Shown: positions 1 to 5,909 of the stretch, in pieces
How positions within the stretch are numbered: position 1 is the first letter of the stretch
Layout of the letters: every line of letters starts with the position of its first letter
Position numbers and translations under genes: made by a program
Notes under the pieces: model-generated
Told to the model about the DNA's origin: nothing
Database searches by the model: none
Seen by the model: only the letters and a program-made list of their open reading frames with translations
Assembly: GCA_964575185.1 (NCBI GenBank)
Contig: CAZNPW010000080.1
Span: 1-10,462, forward strand
Source of the DNA: CAZNPW01 sp964575185
GTDB taxonomy: Bacteria > Pseudomonadota > Alphaproteobacteria > Rhodobacterales > Rhodobacteraceae
Reading direction: 5' to 3'
Length of the DNA stretch: 10,462 nucleotides

Positions 1-389
1 GTCAGGACCACGACCGTCATCTCCTCGGCCGCCGCAGGCGCGGGGGCGGCGGGCGCGGGCTCCATGTCGTGCAGCGCGACGGCAAGCCCCGCCTCCTCTG
101 CCGAAGGTTCGGCCAGCAGCGCGGCCTGGCCCGCGACGTGCCGGATGCCCTGTTCGCGCAGCACCTTCTGCACGCCCCGGATCGTCATCCCGTCGTCGTG
201 CAGAAGCCGCTTGATCCCTTCCAGCAGCGCCACGTCCGACGGGCGGTAGTAGCGCCGCCCGCCCGCGCGCTTGACCGGCTTGATCTGCGGAAACCGGCTT
301 TCCCAGAACCGCAGCACATGCGCGGGGGTGTCGAGGTGCGTCGCGACCTCGCTGATCGTGCGGAAGGCCTCGGGCGACTTGTCGGTCAT
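1..389 (-). CDS. MerR-family transcriptional regulator (3' end outside window)
   Basis: The reverse strand encodes 129 complete residues from the ATG at 387-389 and runs off the window start, so the C-terminus is missing. The N-terminal part is a MerR-type winged helix-turn-helix: ISEVATHLDTPAHVLRFWES (about residues 12-31), then FPQIKPVKRAGGRRYYRPSD, the wing with the usual RxYxxxD pattern, and a helix ending in GMTIRGVQKVLREQG. After about residue 95 it becomes a low-complexity Ala/Pro/Glu linker, and no effector domain is visible. Its ATG overlaps the ihfA stop (ATGA, 386-389), so it is probably translationally coupled to ihfA. From memory, a MerR gene directly after ihfA is common in Rhodobacterales. 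No cysteine is seen in the visible part, which gives no support for a metal sensor. Ligand and targets are unknown. Confidence 0.88.
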   Translation of the reverse strand, partial: MTDKSPEAFRTISEVATHLDTPAHVLRFWESRFPQIKPVKRAGGRRYYRPSDVALLEGIKRLLHDDGMTIRGVQKVLREQGIRHVAGQAALLAEPSAEEAGLAVALHDMEPAPAAPAPAAAEEMTVVVL

Positions 390-688
390 CGCGTCGTGCC
401 GGCCGCCACCCGTTCCTTCATCAGGTGCGACGGGCGGAACGACAGCACGCGGCGGGGGCTGATCGGCACCTCCTCGCCCGTCTTGGGGTTGCGGCCCATC
501 CGCGCGTTCTTCTCGCGCACGCTGAAGGTGCCGAAGCTGGAAATCTTCACCGTCTCGCCCCGCGCCAGCGCGTCCGAGACGTGCTGCAGCACCGTCTCGA
601 CCAGCTGCGCCGATTCGTTGCGCGACAACCCCACCTCGCGGAACACCGCCTCGGCCAGGTCCATCCGCGTCAGCGTCTTGTCACTCAT
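386..688 (-). CDS. ihfA: Integration host factor subunit alpha
   Basis: A 100-residue DNA-bending protein of the HU/IHF family, the usual length for IHF-alpha. It starts MSDKTLTRMDLAEAVFREVG, where TLTR-DLAEAV is the alpha-subunit N-terminus, then LSRNESAQLVETVL. The signature stretch ISSFGTFSVREKNARMGRNP lies near residues 49-68, followed by KTGEEVPISPRRVLSFRPS. The beta-arm proline is in the ARMGRNP segment, and this motif intercalates into the minor groove in known IHF structures. IHF acts as a heterodimer with IhfB, which is not encoded here, and bends DNA sharply in transcription, replication and recombination. A TTGACA-type promoter lies about 30 to 60 bases upstream. In relatives the gene usually follows fabH on the same strand. 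Here two opposite-strand genes separate them, so it probably depends on its own promoter. Confidence 0.97.
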   Translation of the reverse strand: MSDKTLTRMDLAEAVFREVGLSRNESAQLVETVLQHVSDALARGETVKISSFGTFSVREKNARMGRNPKTGEEVPISPRRVLSFRPSHLMKERVAAGTTR

Positions 689-716
689 CGCCAGAACCCC
701 CCCGGGCCACGCGCCG

Positions 717-746
717 ACTGTGCGCCGCGGGGGGAAGGCTTGTCAA
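717..746 (-). promoter_or_regulatory. Candidate sigma70 promoter for ihfA-merR
   Basis: On the reverse strand a perfect TTGACA (746 to 741) is followed after 18 bases by CACAGT (722 to 717), which matches TATAAT at three of six positions. Transcription would begin near 710, leaving a leader of about 20 bases before the ihfA ATG. The -35 box is convincing and the -10 box is poor. The context supports it, because ihfA is cut off from fabH by opposite-strand genes and needs its own promoter. Confidence 0.42.
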
Positions 747-779
747 TAACAACGGGTTCCGCGGGAAAGTTGAGGACTG

Positions 780-797
780 CTGCCGGCACGCTGGCAG
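780..797 (+). promoter_or_regulatory. Imperfect dyad in front of ridA, possible operator or leader hairpin
   Basis: CTGCCGGCA followed by CGCTGGCAG forms an 18-base dyad matching at seven of nine positions per arm. It overlaps the first bases of the AGGAGG at 796-801, the Shine-Dalgarno of the upstream possible start at 810. It could be an operator for the adjacent WYL regulator or an RNA hairpin, and chance is also possible in such GC-rich DNA. Confidence 0.25.
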
Positions 798-842
798 GAG
801 GCGTGGGGCATGACGGACCCGCACAAGGAAAGGACGCCGCCC

Positions 843-1238
843 ATGCACCGCACCCCCGTGAACCCCTGGCCCTGGTCGCTGCCGCTCGGCTACGACCAGG
901 GCGAGGTCATCGCCTCCCCGTCGCGCTGGCTGATCGTGTCCGGCCAGACGGCGGTGGATGCCACCGGCGCGCCGCAGCATGCGGGCGACATGCGCGGCCA
1001 GCTCGGCCTCGCGCTCGACAACCTGCAGGCCGTGCTGGCGGCGGCGGGGATGGGGCCGCAGAACGTCGTCCGCCTGCAGGTCTTCGCCACCGACGTGGAC
1101 GCGGCGCTGGCGCACTTCGACCTGATGGGCCAGTGCTTCGGCCCCGCAGGGGTCGCCCCGCCGATGACGCTGGTGGGCGTCACCCGGCTTGCCATCCCGT
1201 CCCTGATGATCGAGATCGAGGCCACGGCGGTGGAGTGA
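843..1238 (+). CDS. RidA/YjgF-family protein lacking the catalytic arginine
   Basis: This 131-residue product has the chorismate-mutase-like fold of the RidA/YjgF/UK114 family. Landmarks are LIVSGQTAVDATG (residues 30-42), GDMRGQLGLALDNLQAVLAAAG (48-69), VVRLQVFATD (75-84) and the C-terminal strand LMIEIEATAV. Archetypal RidA hydrolyses reactive 2-aminoacrylate and other enamines using an Arg equivalent to R105 in E. coli, followed by a VEVARL-like strand and EIEAIA. Here the aligned segment reads PPMTLVGVTRL, with Met108 at the Arg position. It therefore resembles the non-archetypal Rid groups, and deaminase activity should not be assumed. I chose ATG 843 because AGGA lies 8 bases upstream and family members begin near this INPW/VNPW-like motif. 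An in-frame ATG at 810 also has AGGAGG 8 bases upstream and would add 11 residues. The WYL regulator follows after 3 bases. Confidence 0.88.
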   Translation: MHRTPVNPWPWSLPLGYDQGEVIASPSRWLIVSGQTAVDATGAPQHAGDMRGQLGLALDNLQAVLAAAGMGPQNVVRLQVFATDVDAALAHFDLMGQCFGPAGVAPPMTLVGVTRLAIPSLMIEIEATAVE

Positions 1239-1241
1239 AGG

Positions 1242-1919
1242 ATGCGGCGGGCCGAACGGCTGTTCCGGCTGGTGAACGAGATGCGCAGCCGCCGCCTGTC
1301 GCGGGCGGCGGACCTGTCGGCGGCGCTCGAGGTCTCCTTGCGCACCGTCTACCGCGACATCGCGCACCTGCAGGGCTCGGGCCTGCCGATCGAGGGCGCG
1401 GCGGGGGTGGGCTACATCCTGCGGCCCGGCTTCGCCCTGCCGGACCCGGGGCTGACCCAAGACCAGATCGACGCGCTGGCCGTGGGCCTGGCCTTCGTCG
1501 AACGCACCGGCGACCCGGTGCTGGCCACCGCCGCGCGCGAGGCCCGCGCGCTGATCCAGGCGCGCCTGCCGGTGCCCGAGGCGCGGCACCTGGCCGACGC
1601 GCCCTTCCACAGCCTGCACGCCCGCCGCGCGCCGTCGCCGCATGGCGCGATCCTGCGGCGGGCGATCCGGGGGCAGCGCGTGGTCGAGCTGGGCTACCAG
1701 GACGGCGACGGCCGGGCGACCCGGCGGCGGCTGCGGCCGCTCGTGCTGTGGGACCTGCCGCAGGGCTGGATGGTCTCGGGCTGGTGCGAGCTGCGGGGCG
1801 CCTTCCGCAGCTTCCGCTGGGACCGGATCACCGACCTGTCCGCAACCCCCGACCGCTTCGCCGAGGAAGAAGGCCGCGGCCTGATCGCCTTCATGGCCGC
1901 CGAGCGCTGCCACGCCTGA
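1242..1919 (+). CDS. YafY-type HTH-WYL transcriptional regulator
   Basis: This 225-residue protein starts with a winged helix-turn-helix of the HTH_11/DeoR-like type: RAERLFRLVNEMRSRRLSRA, then ADLSAALEVSLRTVYRDIAHLQ (about residues 23-44). LRTVYRDI is the recognition helix of YafY-like proteins. GLPIEGAAGVGYILRPGF forms the wing. Residues about 138-200 form a WYL domain: ILRRAIRGQRVVELGYQDGDG, RRLRPLVLW, then GWMVSGWCELRGAFRSFRWD. The name-giving Trp-Tyr-Leu is Trp176-Met-Val, while the later FRxFRxDRI arginines that line the ligand groove are kept. WYL domains bind nucleic acid or small ligands and control the attached HTH. The gene lies 3 bases after ridA with GGAG just upstream, so the pair is surely one transcript. 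It probably regulates that unit, which is inference. The stop lies 3 bases from the fabH stop on the other strand. Confidence 0.92.
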   Translation: MRRAERLFRLVNEMRSRRLSRAADLSAALEVSLRTVYRDIAHLQGSGLPIEGAAGVGYILRPGFALPDPGLTQDQIDALAVGLAFVERTGDPVLATAAREARALIQARLPVPEARHLADAPFHSLHARRAPSPHGAILRRAIRGQRVVELGYQDGDGRATRRRLRPLVLWDLPQGWMVSGWCELRGAFRSFRWDRITDLSATPDRFAEEEGRGLIAFMAAERCHA

Positions 1920-1932
1920 CGGCTACCAGCGC
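1904..1932. terminator. Nested dyad between convergent WYL-regulator and fabH stops
   Basis: GCGCTG (1904-1909) pairs with CAGCGC (1927-1932), and inside this GCC (1914-1916) pairs with GGC (1921-1923) around the loop TGAC. The stop codons of both convergent genes lie inside the structure. There is no T-tract on either side, so if it terminates or separates the two transcripts it is not a classical intrinsic terminator. Confidence 0.28.
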
Positions 1933-2891
1933 AGGACCACCGACCCCCAGGCGAGCCCGCCGCCGATGGCCTCGGTCACGATCACCTGGCCCGGCCGGAT
2001 CAGTCCGCGCTGCCGCCCGACCGACAGCGCCAGCGGGATCGACGCGGCGCTGGTGTTGCCGTGATCCTGCACGGTCACCACCACGCGCTCCATCGGCACG
2101 CCCATCTTCTTCGCGGTGCCCTCGATGATGCGGATGTTGGCCTGGTGCGGCACGATCCAGTCCACGTCCGCCGCCGTCAGCCCGGCGCGGTCGAGCGCGG
2201 CATGGGCGGTTTCGGCGAGCTTCTCGACGGCATGGCGGAAGACCTCCTTGCCCTGCATCTTCAGCACGCCCGTGCGCCCCGTGGAGGTGCCGCCGTCGAC
2301 GTAGAGCAGGTCCTTGAACCGCCCGTCCGAATGCAGGTCGCAGGCGAGGATGCCGCGGTCGGCGGGCGCGCCCGCGCCCGCCTGCGCCTCGAGCACCAGC
2401 GCCCCCGCGCCGTCGCCGAAGAGCACGCTCGTGGTCCGGTCCTCCCAGTCCATCAGGCGGCTGAAGGTCTCGGCCCCGATCACCAGCGCGCGGCGCGACT
2501 GGCCCGCCAGGATCAGCGCGTTGGCCACCGACAGCGCATAGACGAAGCCCGCGCAGACCGCCTGCACGTCGAAGGCGAAGCCGCCCGCGCCGATCCGCGC
2601 CTGCACCATCGTCGCGACCGACGGGAAGGTCAGGTCGGGGGTCGATGTCGCGACGATGATCGTGTCGATCTCCGCCGCCGCCATCCCCGCGTCGGCCAGC
2701 GCCGCGGTCGCGGCCCGCGCGGCGAGGTCGCTCGTCATCTCGCCCTCGGCCGCGAAGTGCCGCCGCTCGATGCCCGACCGCGACCGGATCCACGCGTCGG
2801 ACGTGTCGATCCGCCCGGCGAACCAGGCGTTGTCGACCACCCGCGCGGGCAGGTCATGCCCGACCCCCCGCACCACCGCCCGCAGCGTCAT
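1923..2891 (-). CDS. fabH: 3-oxoacyl-[ACP] synthase III (KAS III)
   Basis: A 322-residue cytosolic thiolase-fold enzyme. It condenses acetyl-CoA with malonyl-ACP to give acetoacetyl-ACP, the first step of type II fatty-acid synthesis. The catalytic triad is present: Cys113 in DVQAVCAGFVYAL, His249 in DWIVPHQANIRI and Asn279 in DHGNTSAASIP. Other landmarks are SDAWIRSRSGIERRH near residues 31-45, RTTSVLFGDGAGALVLE near 152-168, and the C-terminal EAIGGGLAWGS. Length is normal. Its ATG overlaps the plsX stop (ATGA, 2888-2891), which implies translational coupling in a plsX-fabH unit. In related genomes ihfA usually follows; here the next gene is the convergent WYL regulator, 3 bases away. Confidence 0.97.
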   Translation of the reverse strand: MTLRAVVRGVGHDLPARVVDNAWFAGRIDTSDAWIRSRSGIERRHFAAEGEMTSDLAARAATAALADAGMAAAEIDTIIVATSTPDLTFPSVATMVQARIGAGGFAFDVQAVCAGFVYALSVANALILAGQSRRALVIGAETFSRLMDWEDRTTSVLFGDGAGALVLEAQAGAGAPADRGILACDLHSDGRFKDLLYVDGGTSTGRTGVLKMQGKEVFRHAVEKLAETAHAALDRAGLTAADVDWIVPHQANIRIIEGTAKKMGVPMERVVVTVQDHGNTSAASIPLALSVGRQRGLIRPGQVIVTEAIGGGLAWGSVVLRW

Positions 2892-3988
2892 GCCTTCGTC
2901 CCTTCCGCGACCCCGGCGCGCTCCACGTCGGCCAGCCGCAGCGCGAGCTTGTCCTTGAAGCCCTGCGCCGCCAGATCATGCGCGAGCCGCAGCGCCGCCG
3001 CCACCCCCGTCGCGTCGGCCGACCCGTGCGACTTCACCACAGTGCCGTTCAGGCCGAGGAACACGCCCCCGTTCACCCGCCGCGGGTCGATGCGCTTCCT
3101 CAGCCGCTCCAGCGAGTTCTTCGCCAGAAGCGCCGCGAACATCGACAGCCAGCCCGCGCGGAAGGCCTGGCGCATGAAGTCGCCGACGATCCGCGCCGTG
3201 CCCTCGCCCGTCTTCAGCGCGATGTTGCCGGTGAAGCCGTCGGTGACGATCACGTCGGCCCGCGTGCCGGGGATGTCGCCGCCCTCGACGAAGCCCGCGA
3301 AGGCGAAGCCTCCCGCGACGGCGGCCTGGCGCATCTGGTCATGCGCGAGCCGCAGCTCGGCCCGGCCCTTGTGCTCTTCGGTGCCGACGTTGAGCAGACC
3401 CACGCGCGGCCGCGCGATGCCCAGCCCCTCGCGCGCGTAAACGGCGCCCATCGTGGCGAACTGCAAGAGGTCGTCGGGGTCGGCCTTGATGTCGGCGCCC
3501 ACGTCCAGCATCACGTTGAATCCGCCCGGGTTGTGGCTGGGCCAGAGGCAGGCGATGGCGGGCCGGTTCACGCCCGGCAGCCGGCGCAGGCGGATGGTGC
3601 TGACGGCCATCAGCGCGCCGGTATTGCCGCAGCTGACCGCGACCGGGCTTTCGCCCGCGCGCACCGCCTCGATCGCCGACCACATCGAGGTGCCCTCGCC
3701 GTGGCGCATGACGTGGCTCGGCTTGTCCTCCATCGTCACCGTCCGCGCGGCGTGGCGCAGGCTGACGCGGCCCGTGAGCGCGCCCTGCGCGCGCAGCAGG
3801 GGCGCGAGCACGCCCTCGTCGCCGTGCAGGATGAAGTCCGCCCGCGGCAGGTCGGCCGCCGACCGGGCCAGGCCCGCCACCACGGCGGCAGGGCCGCGGT
3901 CCCCGCCCATCGCGTCGACCGAGATCACGATCCGCTGGCCGGCCGTCGCGCGGCTGTCGCTCCCGCGGCTGTCGGTCTGGCCTGCCAT
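2888..3988 (-). CDS. plsX: Phosphate acyltransferase PlsX
   Basis: A 366-residue enzyme that makes acyl-phosphate from acyl-ACP. The acyl-phosphate is the donor for PlsY in phosphatidic-acid synthesis. The diagnostic start ISVDAMGGDRGPAAVVAG lies near residues 22-39. Further family landmarks are MRHGEGTSMWSAIEAVR, SCGNTGALMAVSTIRL, GVNRPAIACLWP, GLLNVGTEEHKGRAEL and VTDGFTGNIALKTGEGTARI. PlsX is a peripheral membrane protein, and no membrane segment is seen. The first 20 or so residues, rich in Ser, Arg and Gly, lie before the conserved core, and the upstream Shine-Dalgarno is poor, so a slightly later start is possible. It begins 10 bases after the rpmF stop and overlaps fabH by four bases. 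Confidence 0.96.
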   Translation of the reverse strand: MAGQTDSRGSDSRATAGQRIVISVDAMGGDRGPAAVVAGLARSAADLPRADFILHGDEGVLAPLLRAQGALTGRVSLRHAARTVTMEDKPSHVMRHGEGTSMWSAIEAVRAGESPVAVSCGNTGALMAVSTIRLRRLPGVNRPAIACLWPSHNPGGFNVMLDVGADIKADPDDLLQFATMGAVYAREGLGIARPRVGLLNVGTEEHKGRAELRLAHDQMRQAAVAGGFAFAGFVEGGDIPGTRADVIVTDGFTGNIALKTGEGTARIVGDFMRQAFRAGWLSMFAALLAKNSLERLRKRIDPRRVNGGVFLGLNGTVVKSHGSADATGVAAALRLAHDLAAQGFKDKLALRLADVERAGVAEGTKA

Positions 3989-3998
3989 GGGGAACGGC

Positions 3999-4205
3999 TT
4001 ACGCCGCGTCGTCGTCCATGTCGACGGTGCGGCCGACCGCCATCACCTCGCGCCCGTCGTAGTGGCCGCAGGACGGACACACGTGGTGCGGCCGCCGCAG
4101 CTCGCCGCAGTTGGCGCATTCGTTCGGATTTGCGGCCACCAGCGCGTCGTGGGCGCGGCGCATGTTGCGGCGCGAGCTGGTGGTGCGGTTCTGCGGGACA
4201 GCCAT
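3999..4205 (-). CDS. rpmF: 50S ribosomal protein L32
   Basis: A 68-residue protein starting MAVPQNRTTSSRRNMRRAHD, the canonical L32 N-terminus (MAVPKxKxSxSRRxxRRxHD). A zinc-ribbon follows, with Cys30-x2-Cys33 and Cys43-x2-Cys46 in ECANCGEL and HVCPSCGHYDG, so this is the cysteine-containing, zinc-binding form. The C-terminus ends in an acidic VDMDDDAA tail. The ATG at 4203-4205 is set by family homology and by AGGGGT five bases upstream. A longer reading frame extends upstream but is not protein-like. The gene lies between yceD and plsX, the classic arrangement that ties a ribosomal protein to lipid-synthesis genes. Its leader can fold in two exclusive ways (see the 4212-4242 entry). Confidence 0.97.
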   Translation of the reverse strand: MAVPQNRTTSSRRNMRRAHDALVAANPNECANCGELRRPHHVCPSCGHYDGREVMAVGRTVDMDDDAA

Positions 4206-4211
4206 GGTCGA

Positions 4212-4242
4212 CCCCTGAGGTGCAAGGGGACGGGCGCCCCTT
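4212..4242 (-). promoter_or_regulatory. rpmF leader with mutually exclusive helices, one covering the SD
   Basis: Read in the direction of rpmF, AAGGGG (4242-4237) pairs perfectly with CCCCTT (4229-4224) over a 7-base loop. The first five bases of the same CCCCTT arm can instead pair with AGGGG (4216-4212), the probable Shine-Dalgarno of rpmF, over an 8-base loop. The two helices share one arm and so exclude each other. This is the layout of a translational switch or ribosomal-protein autoregulation. Short GC-rich arms can arise by chance, so function is unproven. Confidence 0.35.
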
Positions 4243-4291
4243 CGGATGATGGAACGGGGCCGCCGCCAAGGGCGCGGCCCGACAGGCGGCC

Positions 4292-4319
4292 TGCATACAG
4301 CCTTTTGCGCCGGGCGCAA
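4292..4319 (-). promoter_or_regulatory. Palindrome and weak promoter candidate upstream of rpmF
   Basis: Positions 4305-4319 read TTGCGCCGGGCGCAA, a perfect 7-base inverted repeat around one central G. It can be extended outward by GCC (4300-4302) and GGC (4320-4322) with a two-base bulge. On the reverse strand TTGCGC (4319-4314) and TATGCA (4297-4292), 16 bases apart, could serve as a weak promoter for rpmF. A second perfect palindrome, CCCGGCCGGCCGGG at 4322-4335, directly follows the yceD stop. No T-tract follows, so a terminator is not supported. The dyad could be an operator over the promoter. Confidence 0.27.
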
Positions 4320-4335
4320 GGCCCGGCCGGCCGGG

Positions 4336-4860
4336 TCAGGCCCCGTCCATCCGGTCCTTCAGCGCCCGCAGCGCGGCAAAGGGACGGACCCTGTCGGCGG
4401 TCAGCGGCGCGGCCCCGGGCGGGGTCGCCGCCATCTCGCCCAGCCCCGCGCCGGGCGCGCGCGGGTAGTCGGGCAGGGCCAGCGCCAGCGCCTCGGCCAG
4501 CACCGCGTCGAGGTCGATGACCTCGGGCAGCGGCTCCTCGCTGTCGTCGGTCATCTCGACCTCCTCGCCCGCGGGGGGCTGCCAGTCGGCGAGGTAGCGG
4601 CGCAGCACGGGCGCGTCGATCCGCGCGGGCACCGGGGCCAGCGTCACGACGCAGGGCTGGTCGACGTCGCCCGTCAGCCGCGCGGTCAGACGCCAGTCGC
4701 GCCGCCCGGCGGGCGCGATCTCGCCCGCCAGCCGCAGATCGCGGATCGCCAGCAGGCCGAGGTCGCGACGCAGGGCCTCGCGCCCCGCGGCGTCGGGGGC
4801 AAGATCGAACCGGGTCGGCTTCTTCGCGGCCAGGGCCGCCGGACGCAGGGTGTGGGCCAT
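4336..4860 (-). CDS. YceD family protein (DUF177)
   Basis: A 174-residue protein of the YceD/DUF177 family, which is almost always encoded directly before rpmF. The family is linked by genetics and co-occurrence to large-subunit ribosomal RNA accumulation. Visible features are KKPTRFDLAPDAAGREALRRDLGLLAI near the N-terminus (split here only for description), ARLTGDVDQPCVVTLAPVPA in the core, an acidic stretch GEEVEMTDDSEEPLPEVID, LDAVLAEALALALPDYPR, and the family C-terminal motif RPFAALRALKDRM. No signal peptide or membrane segment is seen. I chose the ATG at 4858-4860 because AAGGA lies 9 bases upstream. The other in-frame ATG, three codons earlier at 4869, directly abuts that AAGGA with no spacer. 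It is divergent from bamE. Confidence 0.9.
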   Translation of the reverse strand: MAHTLRPAALAAKKPTRFDLAPDAAGREALRRDLGLLAIRDLRLAGEIAPAGRRDWRLTARLTGDVDQPCVVTLAPVPARIDAPVLRRYLADWQPPAGEEVEMTDDSEEPLPEVIDLDAVLAEALALALPDYPRAPGAGLGEMAATPPGAAPLTADRVRPFAALRALKDRMDGA

Positions 4861-4990
4861 CGGTTTCATTCCTTGATCCGCCGCGCGGTTCCGGGTTAAG
4901 GCACACAGGCAGGGTCACGCGCGGGCCGTTGCCCTTGTCGCAATCCGGCGCGGGGCAGGCAAGCCCGCGCGACTTCGGGGGCGGCGGCGC

Positions 4991-5440
4991 ATGGGCATCA
5001 GGGCAGGGGGTCTCGGCGCGGCCCTGGCGGCATTGCTGGTCCTTGCGGCCTGCCAGCCCATCGTCAGGAACTACGGCTACGTGCCCCCCGACGACCAGCT
5101 TGCCCTGGTCGAGGTCGGCCGCGACACGCGCGAGACGGTGGCCGAGAAGATCGGCCGCCCTTCCGCCGCCGGGCTTCTGAACGACGTCGGCTGGTACTGG
5201 GTGCAGTCGCGGTTCGAGACGGTCGGCCCCCGCGAGCCGCGCGAGGTCAGCCGCGAGGTCGTGGCGGTCAGCTTCGACGCCGACGGCACGGTGGCCAACG
5301 TCGAGCGCTTCGGGCTGGAGTCGGGGCGGATCGTCCCGATCTCGCGCCGCGTCACCGAAACCAACGTCCGCGGCCGCACCTTCCTGGAACAGCTGTTCGG
5401 CAACCTCGGCGGGATCCGGGCCGACCAGGTGATCGACTGA
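4991..5440 (+). CDS. bamE: Outer membrane protein assembly factor BamE (SmpA/OmlA lipoprotein)
   Basis: A 149-residue lipoprotein. Residues 1-20 are a type II signal peptide with a hydrophobic core and the lipobox VLAAC. Cys21 would be lipidated, and the mature protein is anchored in the periplasmic face of the outer membrane. The mature part has the SmpA/OmlA pattern: YGYVPPDDQLALVEVGRDTR, TVAEKIGRPSAAGLLNDVGW (the helix-loop carrying the family GxP-like turn), YWVQSRFE, and VVAVSFDADGTVANVERFGL. BamE is a small accessory subunit of the BAM complex that folds beta-barrel proteins. It has the usual location for Rhodobacterales, divergent from yceD across about 130 bases. Its start has only a G-rich, weak Shine-Dalgarno. 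Its stop lies inside a hairpin shared with msrB. Confidence 0.93.
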   Translation: MGIRAGGLGAALAALLVLAACQPIVRNYGYVPPDDQLALVEVGRDTRETVAEKIGRPSAAGLLNDVGWYWVQSRFETVGPREPREVSREVVAVSFDADGTVANVERFGLESGRIVPISRRVTETNVRGRTFLEQLFGNLGGIRADQVID

Positions 5441-5454
5441 CCGGACGCGGTCAG
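5437..5454. terminator. Shared hairpin spanning both stop codons of bamE and msrB
   Basis: CTGACCG (5437-5443), loop GACG, CGGTCAG (5448-5454): a perfect 7-base-pair stem. The bamE TGA (5438-5440) lies in one arm and the msrB TGA (complement of 5451-5453) in the other. The symmetry makes it usable by both convergent transcripts. It lacks T-tracts, so it may act as a transcript-end stabiliser or weak bidirectional terminator rather than a full intrinsic terminator. Confidence 0.5.
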
Positions 5455-5852
5455 CCCTTCGGCTCGAACTTCAGCGCCACGCCGTTGATGCAGTAGCGCA
5501 GGCCGGTGGGCTTCGGCCCGTCGGGAAAGACGTGGCCCAGATGCCCGCCGCAGCGGTCGCAATGCACCTCGGTCCGGCGCATGAACCAGCTGCGGTCCTC
5601 GCTCTCGCCCACCGGCGCGCCGGGCATGGGCGCGAAGAACGACGGCCAGCCGGTGCCGCTGTCGAACTTCGTCGCCGCGTCGAACAGCGGCGCGCCGCAG
5701 CCAGCGCAGGCGAAGGTGCCGGGGGCCTTCGGGAAATCGTCATGGGTGAAGGCCCGTTCGGTGCCATGCTCGCGCATCACCCGGTAGCCCAGGTCCCCGA
5801 GCTGCGCCCGCCAGTCGGCGTCGGACTTCTGCACCTTGTCGGTCACGGTCAT
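5451..5852 (-). CDS. msrB: Peptide-methionine (R)-S-oxide reductase
   Basis: A 133-residue MsrB, typical full length. It reduces the R-epimer of methionine sulfoxide in proteins, normally with thioredoxin as electron source. The structural zinc site is complete: Cys49-x2-Cys52 (FACAGCGAPLF) and Cys98-x2-Cys101 (VHCDRCGGHLGHVF). The catalytic residue is Cys121 in LRYCINGVALKF, with the conserved FDSGTGWPSFF loop near residues 63-73. No signal peptide is visible, so it is cytosolic. I chose ATG 5850-5852 because AAGGGG lies 8 bases upstream. The in-frame ATG at 5873 would lie almost at the predicted transcription start. The gene is monocistronic, convergent with bamE and divergent from the OlsB-like gene. 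Confidence 0.96.
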   Translation of the reverse strand: MTVTDKVQKSDADWRAQLGDLGYRVMREHGTERAFTHDDFPKAPGTFACAGCGAPLFDAATKFDSGTGWPSFFAPMPGAPVGESEDRSWFMRRTEVHCDRCGGHLGHVFPDGPKPTGLRYCINGVALKFEPKG

Positions 5853-5878
5853 GGTCGTTACCCCTTTCGTCATGCAGC

Positions 5879-5907
5879 GATGTAGGGTGGCGGCGCGCGG
5901 GGGCCAA
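5879..5907 (-). promoter_or_regulatory. Candidate sigma70 promoter for msrB
   Basis: On the reverse strand TTGGCC (5907-5902) and TACATC (5884-5879) are separated by exactly 17 bases. They match the consensus at four and three of six positions. Transcription would start near 5872, giving a leader of about 20 bases containing AAGGGG. This fits the msrB start chosen at 5852. The -35 box ends only a few bases from the divergent OlsB-like start codon. Confidence 0.38.
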
Positions 5908-5909
5908 GG

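Noticed and set aside
425..2128. Long plus-strand open frame (567 codons) across ihfA, ridA and the WYL gene
   Set aside because: It is Arg/Pro/Ala/Gly-rich with no family motif and overlaps well-identified genes in other frames. This is a typical shadow frame in GC-rich DNA.
4873..4901. Possible bamE promoter TTGATC-17 bases-TTAAGG
   Set aside because: The -10 box matches at only two of six positions. The gap between yceD and bamE must hold divergent promoters, but I could not fix either with confidence.
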